Origin: Bugula neritina
Lineage: Eukaryota; Bryozoa; Gymnolaemata; Cheilostomatida; Bugulidae
NCBI GenBank assembly: GCA_964035545.1
Contig: OZ037767.1
Span: 25,963,628-26,027,627, forward strand
Reading direction: 5' to 3'
Length of the DNA stretch: 64,000 nucleotides
Shown: positions 1-11,813 of the stretch, piece by piece
Position numbering within the stretch: the first letter of the stretch is position 1
Layout of the letters: every line of letters starts with the position of its first letter
The notes under the pieces: generated by a model
Seen by the model: the letters and a program-made list of their open reading frames with translations, nothing else
What the model was told of the DNA's origin: nothing
The model's database searches: none
Translations under genes and position numbers: made by a program

Positions 1-3000
1 TCTGTTTATATTTACATGCAGGTTTGTGGTACAGATGGTATAACATATACAAATCTGTGCTCGCTCAAGCAAACTAACTGCCTTGGTAAAAAGAATGTAA
101 TGGTATCCAACCTCGGTGCTTGCGGTGAGTTAGCAGTCATGTAGGTAAAAAGATAGTATGTAGGTAAAAGATAGTGTATATATCAGCTTATTAATTTACT
201 GTGATTTACTGTTGAAGTTGGTTGTATGACTGTATGAATTGTGTACAACAAGTTAGCTTATGTGCTGCTTGTGGGTGTACAAGAGATATGCACTCTTGAC
301 TGTAATTGGTGCTTTGTATTAATTTGTATAATTTTTAAATAAAGTAAAGTTATGAGGACTTATAATTGTGATGTTGCTGCTGCATAAAGCAATGTCAAAA
401 TGTCTTTCTTTAGCACTGAAGTAGTTTTTATACTCCTCTAAAGTTTCCAGAAGCCCACGCTCACCGCTAATCACACCCCCTCCCCCTCTTCCTCCCCCCT
501 TATTCATTTCTAAAATATAATTTCATGCATGAAGTCTATCAGACACTTGCAGACTAATTTGCTCCAAAATTTGTGTAATATTATCCATAAATATTATTTG
601 AGTTTGTATGTTAAAAAATAAATACCAAGAATAATTACACCTGAAATAAACATACTTGAGAGCATAACTCCTAAAAATGGAATTAATATAACACAACCAC
701 ATGAAGAAAAAGATAAAAAGGGCAAATATAGTGTTGAGTATTTATATCTTACTAAAACAGGTATATATAATATATTAACATTTATATATATCCTATAGGG
801 CAGTGCAATGGCAAGTCATGTGAGTTTGGGGTTTGTCTAAATACAAATGGCGCTTGCGTGTGTCCAGTTGACGAAGATTGTGTGGATACTCACAGTCCAG
901 TGTGTGCAGACGGTACAACATACTCTAGCAGATGTCAGCTAAAGCTAGAGGTCAGTGGTACTTATAGCATATGCTATTGAATACTGAATTAAGAGATCAT
1001 TGCGACAATGAAGAGTTTCTTATATTATACGTTTCTTGTTTTTATAGTTGTGTCGACAGCAGAAAAAAGTGCAAACAATATCTGATGGAGCTTGTGATGG
1101 AAACTCGTGTACTAGAGTAACGCCATGTAAATACAGAGGGGTCTGCTTAGGTATTTATATTATTATATCTCATGAATTAAATATAAGTTTAATTGCAGAT
1201 GATGTACACTTGCTGAAGCAACTCAATCAGATTTTATATGAGGATATGCTTAGAGCACATCTTTTAAAACTTTAAATAGGCTAGCTAATACTATTAGACA
1301 TTAGGGTTTTCATACCATGTGACTTGAATGTCTTACGTACTAAACGATGATGCAGGTACTGAATGTTTATGTAACTTTGGATGTGATGATAAAGTGAAAC
1401 TAAGTGTATGCGGATCTAATGGTAAGACATATGTCAACAAGTGCTTTCTTGAAGAGGAGTCGTGCACAGAGCAGGTGCTCATAACTGTAGCCAATAGCAG
1501 CGTTTGTGATGACAAAATGGGCGGATCTGTTGACAGTAAGTCACTCCCCTCATTCAAGGCTACAGATTCTAGTTGTAGACACCAGAATGTCTATTAAATG
1601 TGTATTATTATGCTCTAACCAACAACATGCATGCAGTTTTATTTATACTATTTCGAGATCCACAAAAATATTCCCCAATGTTTACTTCAGTATAGAGATG
1701 TGTATTTTAAAGACAGTATTATAGTTGTGTTACCAATAAACAATATCCTATACTTTAAAAGTAATTATTTGGGCTAAAAGTTTTACAACAAAGTTCATTT
1801 AAAAAAGTGCAATATTTTTTACAACACAAGCTTGTGTCATAAAACAAAATAACTACATTCTCAAAGAAAATCTGATATACTAGTTTAGATTAAGATAAAC
1901 TATAACAACTCTGATTGACACTGTGTGATTCTTAGTCTATATTACGTTATAGGTGGTACTGCTGGTGGAAACCCTGGGGATGCTGGACACATTGATGAAA
2001 CAGTAAGTCTATTATAATACAAGGTGTGCGTTTTGTATTAATATGCAATTTGGTATTTTATTATTTTCATTATATTTCTGAGTAAGGATAAATTCTTATT
2101 ATAAAAATCAATTTTCTTATTTCTGATTGGATAATGTTTTTTATACTCGCACACCTGTTAATTTTTTGTATTCCTCATGTTTCAATTATTAAACTGACTC
2201 TCTCTCTCTGATAAAGAATTATTTCTCAATCATGCACTACTAAGCTTGAAGCCCTACAGCTCAACATCTTGTAGTAATAGAATGCACTGCGGTGTGTCTT
2301 GCAGTGTTTTAAACACATAATGCAAACATTTCTCTATATACAGGTACAACCTACGACAGCCACAGCTACTTGTGACATGGACACCAACTGTAGATATGAA
2401 GGACAGTGTGACTACACAGACGGCCCTCCTGGCGTCTGCAGATGCACCGGCACTGGTTTCTTTCAGTATTGTGAAGAAGAGTGAGTCATTGCAAAGTGTT
2501 TTTAACCAATAATTTATAGTCAAGATGAAACTTTGATCTACTCAAGCTTTTTATTTTGTGAAATTGTTATAACGCTCTATTGTAAATGTGAATGGTGAAT
2601 ACTTTTTTAATTGTGTAATAATGAGACATGCTGGCAATTTTTCTTGAGGATTTTTTGCTTGAAATATTTGCAGGTTTTACTTTCACTCAAATAGGAAAAT
2701 AACATTCTTTCACATCTGAAGCAATATATAATTGTCATACCACATATATATGTAACATTTTCCACCGCGTGGTGGTAAGATCTCTCCAGTGTGTTACTTT
2801 ACTTGTATGTACAACAGTGACGCTGCGGCTTGTGGCAGCAACGGAGTTCTCTACAGAAACCTCTGTGAGTTGAGAGAGGCTCAGTGTCTGCTGCAGAAGG
2901 AGATCCTTCCCAAACCCACTGCGTTCTGCAACACCACAGGTTCGCATCAACTCAGCCAATCATATCATATTTCGCAACAACTCAGTCGATCAAATATCAC

Positions 3001-6000
3001 TTTACTTAGTTACTTTCGTGTCTTTTGTTATACTTTTTCAATATTGCTTGCTACTATTGGTTTTTTTGTTGCTTTTTGTCATATTTTGTTTTTAATATTT
3101 TGTATTAGTTGTTATTATTGCTAGAATTTGTATTGTTTGGTTGCTATAGTAACAACAGATGGCACTCCTTCTGTTAAACCCACTACTACAGACATATCTG
3201 ACCCGCAGCACTGTCCCAATTTCCAACTTCCTTTAATGAATGCTGAGGGTATTCCCTTTAACTGCAGTAGTTGTCTTCCCAATAATGTGGGACAGTGCGA
3301 GATCTGCCTTTCTGATATTAGCTACTGCAACCCTAAAACATCTGCCTGCTGCCCTAAAGGTGAGGCTAGGCTTACACAAGTTAACCCATTCTACTTCGTA
3401 TCATTGCATCAGTTTAATTAACTGTTAATGGGATTCTATGTTGTTTCTTTATAAAAATTTCATTATTATTATTTTGTTAAGTTTGCACGTTTTCCCCTTG
3501 TACTTTGTAATCACTGTAATGAGTTCTATTTATTTGGTTTTGGTTTTGGATTTTACTATTTTTATGTTTTGCAATGCCCTCTTGCAATTTCCTGTCAAGT
3601 TGATGGTGCATTTTTTTTATTTGATTTCCTATAGTTTCTTCCCTCCCTGACTGCACATATTCTCAGTTTGGTTGTTGTCCAGATAACAACTCCCTACCTT
3701 CACCTGGCCCTGATGATAGAGGCTGTCCCTGTAAGTCAACCCTATGCACTATGCTAAAACTTAGTTTATAATTTTTGTAGACGTAGAAGTTAGCCGTAGA
3801 ATATGAATTTCTGTCATAGCGTATTATGTTATAATTTCTGATTATCTCAACCCTATATATGCAAGAAATATTTCATTCAAAATTAAAAAGATAATTTTAA
3901 ATAAAAATTTCATTTTTACACCTAACAACCTAAGTTATTAGCCATGTTATTTTTAGATGAGAACTAATCAGTGTTAGGTGCTTTGCATGGTGTGCACTAT
4001 GCTGCTGCTATATCCGCTCAACTTTGTTTCTGGTCTAAATTTTAAAGTTAAATTTAAGCATTTTATTAGTTCAGTCAACACTCTGTCAGAAGAAAATGTT
4101 TATTTACTTTCAGACACGTGTGAATGCCATGAGTTTGGCTCCAATAGCAGGCTGTGTGATGCGTTCACTTTCCAGTGTGACTGTAAGCTGGGTGTGGTTG
4201 GCAAGACCTGTGACCAATGTAAGCTGGGATGGTACGGTCTCCGCTTTATCCAAACAGCTGGTACAGACGGCTGTCTTCGTAAGTTTAACAACTCCATATA
4301 ATAACTCAGCATACAGACTCAGTATAACATCTCAGTATATAGACTCAGTATACACTGTTTCATGTTACGTCAAAATTGCAACTATATGATAAAAACTGTA
4401 TATCTGCTTTCAGCTTTACTTGCAAAAATCCTTCAATCAAAAATCAGTGTGTGTAATGAAAATATGATTGTTAATGTAAATATAATATAACTTATCATTG
4501 GATGTTGCAAAATTTAATTTTAAAATTGTTATTTAAATGACTATATGAATATTGTCAGGTGAGGGTTTACTGATGTGTACAAATCAGCTGTTGGTTACAT
4601 GTTTTAGCTTGTCAGTGTAACGAATGGGGCTCTGTCAGAGTAGACTGTGAACAAGATAATGGAAGATGCTTGTGTAAGACTGGGGTTACAGGTACATCCC
4701 GCTCTATTTTTATATTATGTATTTGAGTTCCTGTTAGTGTTGAGAATAAGTTTTCTATCTGTAGACAAAATAGAGTTGATTTTCCTAAATAGTTGTATGT
4801 TTCTTCAAGCAAGAATCTTAGTCAAGTTGAATCAATCTGAACATTCGTTTTACTACCGTTTAGTAACGGTAAGAATTTCTACTCTTATGTGTAATAATTG
4901 AATTGATTATATTTTATGTATAGTACTTATCAATACTTACATTTTGTAGTAATGTACCTGGTAGGTGGCTGCATCAGATAACACTATCACTTCTCAACAC
5001 TCATACTGTATAACTAGTAGTTAGTAGTATTGACTACTACTATTCACCACCCATACTATATGACTCAGTACTCATACTAGTAGTTATTACTCTTATTAGT
5101 ACTAACTACTACTATAATTACCTATATTATATGTACAGTTATTGGTAGCATATTATACAATACTTAGTTATTCCTAATGTTGCAGGTCTCAAATGTGATA
5201 GCTGTGTGGAAGATGGAATGATATTCACTGAGAATGGGTGTGTCAAACCCGTGGATAGCCTTGACCTTGTGGAAGCTATTAAGTCATGTGACACACTGGA
5301 TTGTGGGATTGAGAAGTGTGTGGTTGTCAACAGCACAGCTATCTGCACCTGTGACTATGACTGTGAAGATACCAAGGTACACTTCTCTACAAGAATTGTG
5401 AAATTGGTGTACAAGTTTTGCTCAAACAATTATATTACATTGAAACTTTCATGGCAATGTGAAATAAATATTTGAATAAGTTGCTATTAGGCTACCAGCT
5501 TGAATTTTTTTTTACTTTGGCTATTTTTGCATTTCAAATTGTAAGTCATCAAGAATATTTTATTACGTACAGTTTGGCATGGTCTAGCCAGCAGACTATA
5601 GAAAGTAATGTGTTGTATTCATATTTTACAACAGTAAAACAATGCATGGCCATGATACTTTTACATCTTCATATAATAACCACTGCTACAGGTGCCAGTG
5701 TGTGGCTCCAATGGGCTGACATACTCGAACAAGTGCTTTCTAGATAGACAGGTGTGTCAAACAGGTATTGCTATAACCTATGTTGATGGAGAGTGTGACA
5801 CACCTGTTGCAGGTACAACCAAGACTACTAAAATACCTACTTCAATAGTTTCTGCAGCCGGTACATGTGAGTTGTATGATTGGTCAATTTTCAAGCCTCG
5901 CTGTTGTACTGTCTACGGTCTACTATATCATAAGCACAATATTTCTTTTCTATTTTTATGGCATATTTTATTATATATAATATTTGACGCAAGCACTGCA

Positions 6001-9000
6001 TACTTTAGTGATAGCAAACATCAATTTTTTTCATATGCTACTCTTCTTAATTTTGTTTTTTTTTATTTTCACATCTTTTCCACTTGCACATGAATATATT
6101 ACTTTATGATTGTCTTGTACTGTGTGTTTATTCTGCCTCAAAATGTGTTTTTATTTTGATTTTCTGCAGCTGTCACGCCACGCTTTGATCCGGAGAGAGT
6201 TTTTCTAGGTACTTGATTAATATTATTGTCTTTATTTTTGTGGCATTTGTGTTATTTTTATTACTGTTGTGTCACAAATGAAATGCTAATAGCTCTTTAA
6301 TGAGTCATTTTCTTTATAAATTAAATTTAAATAATGCAATTTCTTTATACAATATTGTATTAATACTCTTGTTCATGTAGTAAAGACATTGCTAACAACT
6401 TGATCATATTTTACTATTTTAGCTGATGATGCTAACAGGCATTCCATTGGAGTTTCAGTAAAGAGCGGCACAACTCCAAGTTAGTTACGACACGTTTCAG
6501 CTAGGCTCCTTGTACAATTCTATTCATCGTTTTAGAAAGAGTGTTTACCATTTTGGGCAAAAGTGGGCTGCATGCATATTATAATTTATCAGCAGGTAAA
6601 TATTATTAGTATTCACAAGTTTATATTATGTATTTATAACTATATAAATTGGGATTTGTTCAAACTGTAGGTCAAAAACCAGTGACATGTAAAGACAACC
6701 CTTGTCTCAACATGGGAACATGCGTTCCTGATGACCATTTGGGAGTTGTGTGCATCTGTCATATTAATTGGCAGGGAGCCAGATGTGAACAAGGTTTGTT
6801 AAATAAGTTTTAAAAACATGTTGCTGAATTTAAATGCTTTAAATGGTATTTTAAACGTAATCTATTCTGCCGTGTTATAAATTCATGCATCTCCCCCAAT
6901 TAGGAAATAGTATAAAATACAAGTTGGTGTTGAATTACTCAAAATATGTAATCCAAAGCTTTATTATTTTAGGTAATATTTTTGACTCTCCTAAGTTCAA
7001 TGGAGAAAGTTTTATGCAGTACATATGGGAGAAGAGTTTAAGTTCATTTGACTTAAGACTCACCCTGATACCCACCTTGGACACTGGAATTATCCTGTAT
7101 GCTGGAGACGAGAGTGGGAGAGGAGACTTCCTGTCCCTAGTTCTCAGAGATGGATTCGTTGAATTCAGGTATACAGAAGAGTTTACTGTGTTATAGCTCG
7201 CTTAATAGTAAAGAATAGATTCTGTTTGAAGCTAAAAACAGTGTTATCTATAGTAGAGTCTACATAATATAGCATAAGGTGTTGCTTTTTTTGCTGTTGA
7301 ACATTGATTTCTATTTATGAACGCGTTACATATTGAACTGTAAAATGGCTTAACATGCTTGTGTTGATTACATCTTCACTATTGTCTATGCAAGCTTCTT
7401 TATAAACTTGGTGTCTTGTTTTTTGTAGCCTGTGTTTTTTTCTTTGAATAATGTTTAGCTTGTCCAGTTATCACATTTTTATCTTTTCACCCCATGCCTT
7501 CAGGTTTAACACGGGAGGAGATTCAGTACTGTTGAGATCAGAGAAAAGACTGAGTACCAACAGACGTCATGAGATTACAGCTAAGAGGGTGGGTGCAGAA
7601 GGGTTCCTATATACAGCTGATCAGACACCAGTAGTTGGCAAGGCTGCTGGAAATCACACAAACCTCGATGTTGAGCCGTTACTGTATATTGGCCACGCTA
7701 CTAGTTCATTTAGAGGCAAGTTACCCAAAAGGTAAGTATCGGTTATGTCTGCAATGGTAGTTTCTGTTTCTTCTTTATTTATTGATTCTTTCTTGGAGCT
7801 AAAACTTTGATATTTATATATTTATATATTATTATATTATTTATATATTTATATATTTTATAAATCATTTAAGCTGGAAAATAACACACGACAGAAAATT
7901 AATTGAAATCTGTAAAGTCTTTGCAGCAAAACAATGCTAGATGCATGGTCCTTAACTGGGCTTATGGAAACAAATTGTTGAAAATTTAAACTTGCCAAGT
8001 CAGAAGTATTTTCTTGCTTCAATGACTTTAGTTTCACTTTGACCTTACAAGGTGACTAGCTATATGAAAATAGTCAGTATTACTGTCAGCTTTGTGTACA
8101 CTTTATAATTAATTCAAATAAATTAAAGTCACATGTTAACAACGAAGGTGTTTATTAGTAAAGTGGAATATAAAACACAATATGCTTTGCCCAAGTAAAT
8201 CACTTTTATCAACTAACAGATTGGTACAAATCTCGTTAAATCATAAATTTGTCTTACAAACTCAATTATCAAACTGATATGGTTTACCCAAATTGTCGGT
8301 ATGACATTTTCTAGACAAGAGCTTTTTCACTAAAAGAAGATAACTCCTGTTTTCTCACTTGAATTATTGCACACCATTTTCTTTAATCAACAGATTGGTA
8401 CGGAATCTTGGCGGAGTGAAAAAAGGTTTTAGTGGGTGCGTCTCTATGCTACACGATGCTGCTGCTAACGGCAACAAGAACTTCCTGTTAGGAAATTCTC
8501 GTGAAGCTCAAATTCTTGATGGCAGGAATGTTGGTAAGTACTAGTTAGGTGAATAATTACTGCATGTAAAAAATAGTTACATGATAACCAAATACCTTAG
8601 TGTAAGTACATGAGAACTGGAAATTGTAATGTTACTGTGAAACGCTAGTACTGTGTCAAATGTGTTTGCCTTTGATTATATTATACATACTGCATCTGAT
8701 TCCTTTCTATAAACTTGAAATGTTGAGTTTAGCATAGAAATAGAGTAAATGATAAAGGATAGTGTGAAGCTGTGTTAGAATCTTGTTAACTATATAGTCT
8801 TTATCTTTGTAGCTTGTATAGCCTTAGTTTCTTGTATCTTTAGGTCAGTGTGATAGTGACCCTTGTCTACAGGCCCCTTGCACACATGGAGTATGTACGA
8901 TGGTTGATTCTTTCAGTTACAAGTGTGACTGCTTTGGCTCATATACAGGTATATTATCTTTAGTCACACTACTCTTTGCAAGTCTGATACCACGAATCTA

Positions 9001-11813
9001 TCTGGTTTTTCTTTTACTGCATGAATTGGGAAGGTTTCTGATATTGTTTTGTCCTAAAGATATAAAATGGAATTTTTTTGTCATAACAAGTAATTAATGT
9101 TACTTACATATATTTACGTAAGTACATTACAGGCTTAATTATTAGAAATTAATTGTACATCTTCTGATGCATATAATTTTTTTAAATTCTTTTTATATAT
9201 ATGACATATTTTTAGATTTATATTAAATGTTTTTGTCGTTTGACATCAATTCTGGCACTTTAATTTTATGTTTAAAATTGCCAGGTGTAAACTGTGATTC
9301 TAAATCAAAGAAAATAAGGGACCTTTTGAGGGGAGATGATTCCCGCCCTTACAATGAAGTAGTGTGGTCAGGTGAAAGCACTTCAACTAATGGTAAAGAA
9401 GGGAAAGTGTTTGAGTTGCCTAGGTTTACTGGCAGAAGTTACATACAGTACAAACTGACCCAGGAAGTGGATTACAACCTTACTCTTGATATGGTCTTCA
9501 GAACAGACCAGGCTGATGGTACAGCTTCTCCATTTTTGACATTTTAGTTTTTAAGAGCAGTTATTTTCTGTGTGTTAAACTTAACCTTGCGACTTTTTGT
9601 TTTACAATTAATTTTACTTTAATCAGTCTTTAATATTGTACAGCCAAAACATAGTATTATGATCTATAATATGGCTATAATATAATGATACACCTGCATC
9701 ATGCTACCTGTGTTTTACCTACAGTTGCAAGTTTATCAATTAGTTTGTTACCTACTGTTGCAGGTGTTTTATTCTTTGGCTGCCAAAGCTCAGACTCTTT
9801 AGTATCTGGAGATTACATTCTACTATCAGTTGAAGACAGACTTCCAGTAGTAAGGCTAGATCTTGGCTCCGGCACCAACACCCTCCGGTGAGGAATATTT
9901 CCTTAATACATGTCACTTCGCAATTGGCTAATATTAGCATATACGATGATGTTATTCGTCTGCTAAATGCTGACTCAAGTTACAATTTCTCTGAATTTAG
10001 AAATTTATTACATAAGTCTGAATATCAGATAATAGCTTGAGCCTGCTTGGTAACCAACTTGTATCTTGTAATGCACAATTCCATTAGGCTGATGTGATTT
10101 GAGTTTTAACTAAACTATGTGACAGTATTTTATGAATAACTGATTCTTGTTGTGGCCAAAGGTTTTTTGGTTTAAATAAGTTTGTTTTAGAGTACTTTAC
10201 AAGTATTTAAAACGCTGTCTTTTTACTTTAGACTACAAGAGAAAGTGGTGTTGAAAGACTGGAACATGATCTCATTAAGGCGAAATGGAAAGCAAATATC
10301 ATTGGCTCTAAATATGGAGCCGGCCATGAATATCACATACTCAGTACTGTCTATATATTTTATATACATTCATGTTATTTCTTGACTGAAAGTATAATTT
10401 AATATCATAAAAGTTGTTGTGTATACGCTTTAGAGCTTCTTTAAATACAAGCTCTTTGAAATAGTACATTTCTTCAAATTGTACATTCATGTTACTTAAG
10501 GCAGATGCGCAATTTTTGAAGGAGGCTTGATTGACTCAACACTTTAATTTATATTTCTCTCATGGAGAGATCTTGGCAAAAAGCCAACAGGTAGCTCGTC
10601 ATAAAAAACCAAGTCTATGTAGGTCCAAGCCCATGTGGGACTGGGACATACTTCTACCACTATTATGAGTACTAGTATTGATATCAGGCTATTTAGTGAG
10701 TAGCTCTGGACTTGCCAGTTTAAATCTCTTTCAAGGAAGGAAAGTTCCCATTGATGGCGACCTTTATCTGTATTTATTCTCCATAACTGTAACTGAGTTA
10801 GAGCTGCAGCGTAATGTGTATTGATATTTGTGTATAGTGTTGTGATGTGAGATATTACACATTGTAGGGGGAGATGATGTATCTAAATGTAGATAATTAC
10901 GTAACACTGGGCGCTATTCCACATACTCTAGAGCACACTAAAGGTTTCTTGCACAGTCCAGGGCTGAGAGGTGTTATTCAGAGGGTAGGTAACTTTTATT
11001 TATTGGTATATAAAGAGTGGGTAACTCCCATTTATTGGTATACAGAGGGTAGGTAATTCCTATTTATTGGTATACAGAGGGTAGGTAACTCCTATTTATT
11101 GGTATAGTTTGTATAAACACTCTTGTGACTTCAGTATTCACCCTGTAAATGTAGTAATATAGAATACACTGAGACATGGAAAAACTATCGAAATGAAAAA
11201 GAAGATTTCAATCTCTGCATAATTTTCTGTTATTTATGCAAAATTGCAGTCATTTTAAAAAGTAGCCTTTATTTATTAAAATTTGTTCTAGGCTTCAAAA
11301 CTTAATATATTCAGTCTCTTAAACTGAAAACTCTTAAACAACTTAGAAAGCTTATATTAATGCAGTGCTAAATATAGTTTTTTGAAAAGAGTTTCGTGGC
11401 AGCAGGAAAAATGCTAGAACATGTGCATTAAATATAACTCAAGTTTGTTGTTATGAATATTGTGTTTGAATATGTAATTAACATACAAATGTGTGATATC
11501 AAATACAGTTTTGACCATGCACAATAGTGCAATAACATAAATAAAGCTCATTTTTTATTATTAGTAGTATATCCGAATAATTGATATTCTCTTGAAATCA
11601 AACATATACATTATGGCTATATAGCTAATGTGTATGCATCTTGTACTTGTTTAGGTATCTATTAATGGAGATGACATTCTGGACTTCTTTCACTCTACAC
11701 ATGGCCAATACAGGGTCAAAAAGTACCACGGCCCCCCTTGCCACCCCAATCCTTGTAGCCGCGGCACCATATGCATCCCATTACTTAATACTTATAAATG
11801 TGACCTTATATAA
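1..11813 (+). CDS. Agrin-like secreted proteoglycan, 5' partial (26 exons in window)
   Basis: The coding exons I can join are 22-124, 799-950, 1048-1150, 1356-1535, 1953-2002, 2344-2480, 2818-2939, 3150-3359, 3635-3730, 4114-4278, 4608-4691, 5186-5376, 5692-5860, 6170-6208, 6423-6479, 6536-6595, 6671-6793, 6973-7168, 7504-7731, 8394-8533, 8844-8948, 9285-9518, 9764-9887, 10232-10343, 10868-10984 and 11655-11813 (TAA at 11811). They give 1,151 residues in one frame. Domain order is several follistatin/Kazal units (VCGSNGKTYVNKC type), a Cys-rich module, two laminin-EGF units (CECHEFGSNS..., CQCNEWGS...), another follistatin unit, EGF, LamG, EGF, LamG and a partial EGF. This is the agrin order. 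In vertebrates agrin is a basement-membrane proteoglycan that organises synapses; here only an extracellular matrix role is safe. The start lies left of the window. No SEA domain or third LamG was found. The donor at 2940 (gttcgc) is weak. Confidence 0.85.
22..2939 (+). other. Array of follistatin-like/Kazal units in the agrin-like protein
   Basis: Four follistatin-like units are encoded by exons between these positions. Kazal halves are visible at 22-124 (VCGTDGITYTNLC), 799-1150 (VCADGTTYSSRCQL), 1356-1535 (VCGSNGKTYVNKC) and 2818-2939 (ACGSNGVLYRNLC). Each but the first is preceded in the window by a short EGF-like half such as CEFGVCLNTNGACVC. A short Gly-rich linker exon (1953-2002) and a Thr-rich start at 2344 separate units 3 and 4. 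Kazal folds in this family usually act as binding modules; whether any inhibits proteases cannot be told. Confidence 0.8.
4114..4691 (+). other. Two laminin-type EGF domains of the agrin-like protein
   Basis: Exon 4114-4278 encodes a full eight-cysteine laminin EGF unit (CECHEFGSNSRLCD ... CDQCKLGWYGL). Exon 4608-4691 begins a second (CQCNEWGSVRVDC ... CLCKTGVTG) that closes in the exon at 5186 (LKCDSC). Two laminin EGF units followed by one more follistatin unit is the hallmark of agrin and separates it from other Kazal-rich matrix proteins. Confidence 0.82.
6973..11813 (+). other. LamG-EGF-LamG-partial EGF C-terminal region
   Basis: LamG 1 spans exons 6973-8533, with typical strands such as LDTGIILYAGD and DFLSLVLRDGFVEFR and a Cys near the end (GFSGCVSML). 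EGF 2 is exon 8844-8948 (CDSDPCLQAPC). LamG 2 spans exons 9285-11655+, with ILFFGCQ, DYILLSVEDRLPVVRLDLGSG and GFLHSPGLRGVIQ. The last exon then opens a third EGF-like segment (CHPNPCSRGTIC) and stops after KCDLI. Vertebrate agrin would continue with the rest of the EGF and LamG 3. Confidence 0.75.
10981..11107 (+). repeat. Tandem repeat of about 32 bp beginning at an agrin exon-intron junction
   Basis: About four imperfect units repeat the pattern GAGGGTAGGTAACT-N-TATTTATTGGTATA. The first unit overlaps the 3' end of the exon at 10868-10984 and its donor (agg|gtaggt). The later units at about 11045 and 11077 copy the same GAGGGTAGGT string. Confidence 0.85.

Noticed and set aside
10560-10760. 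Possible SINE-like sequence in an agrin intron
   Set aside because: Strings such as AGTAGCTCTGG and CAGTTTAAATCTC loosely recall tRNA boxes, but spacing and order do not fit and no tail or target duplication was seen.
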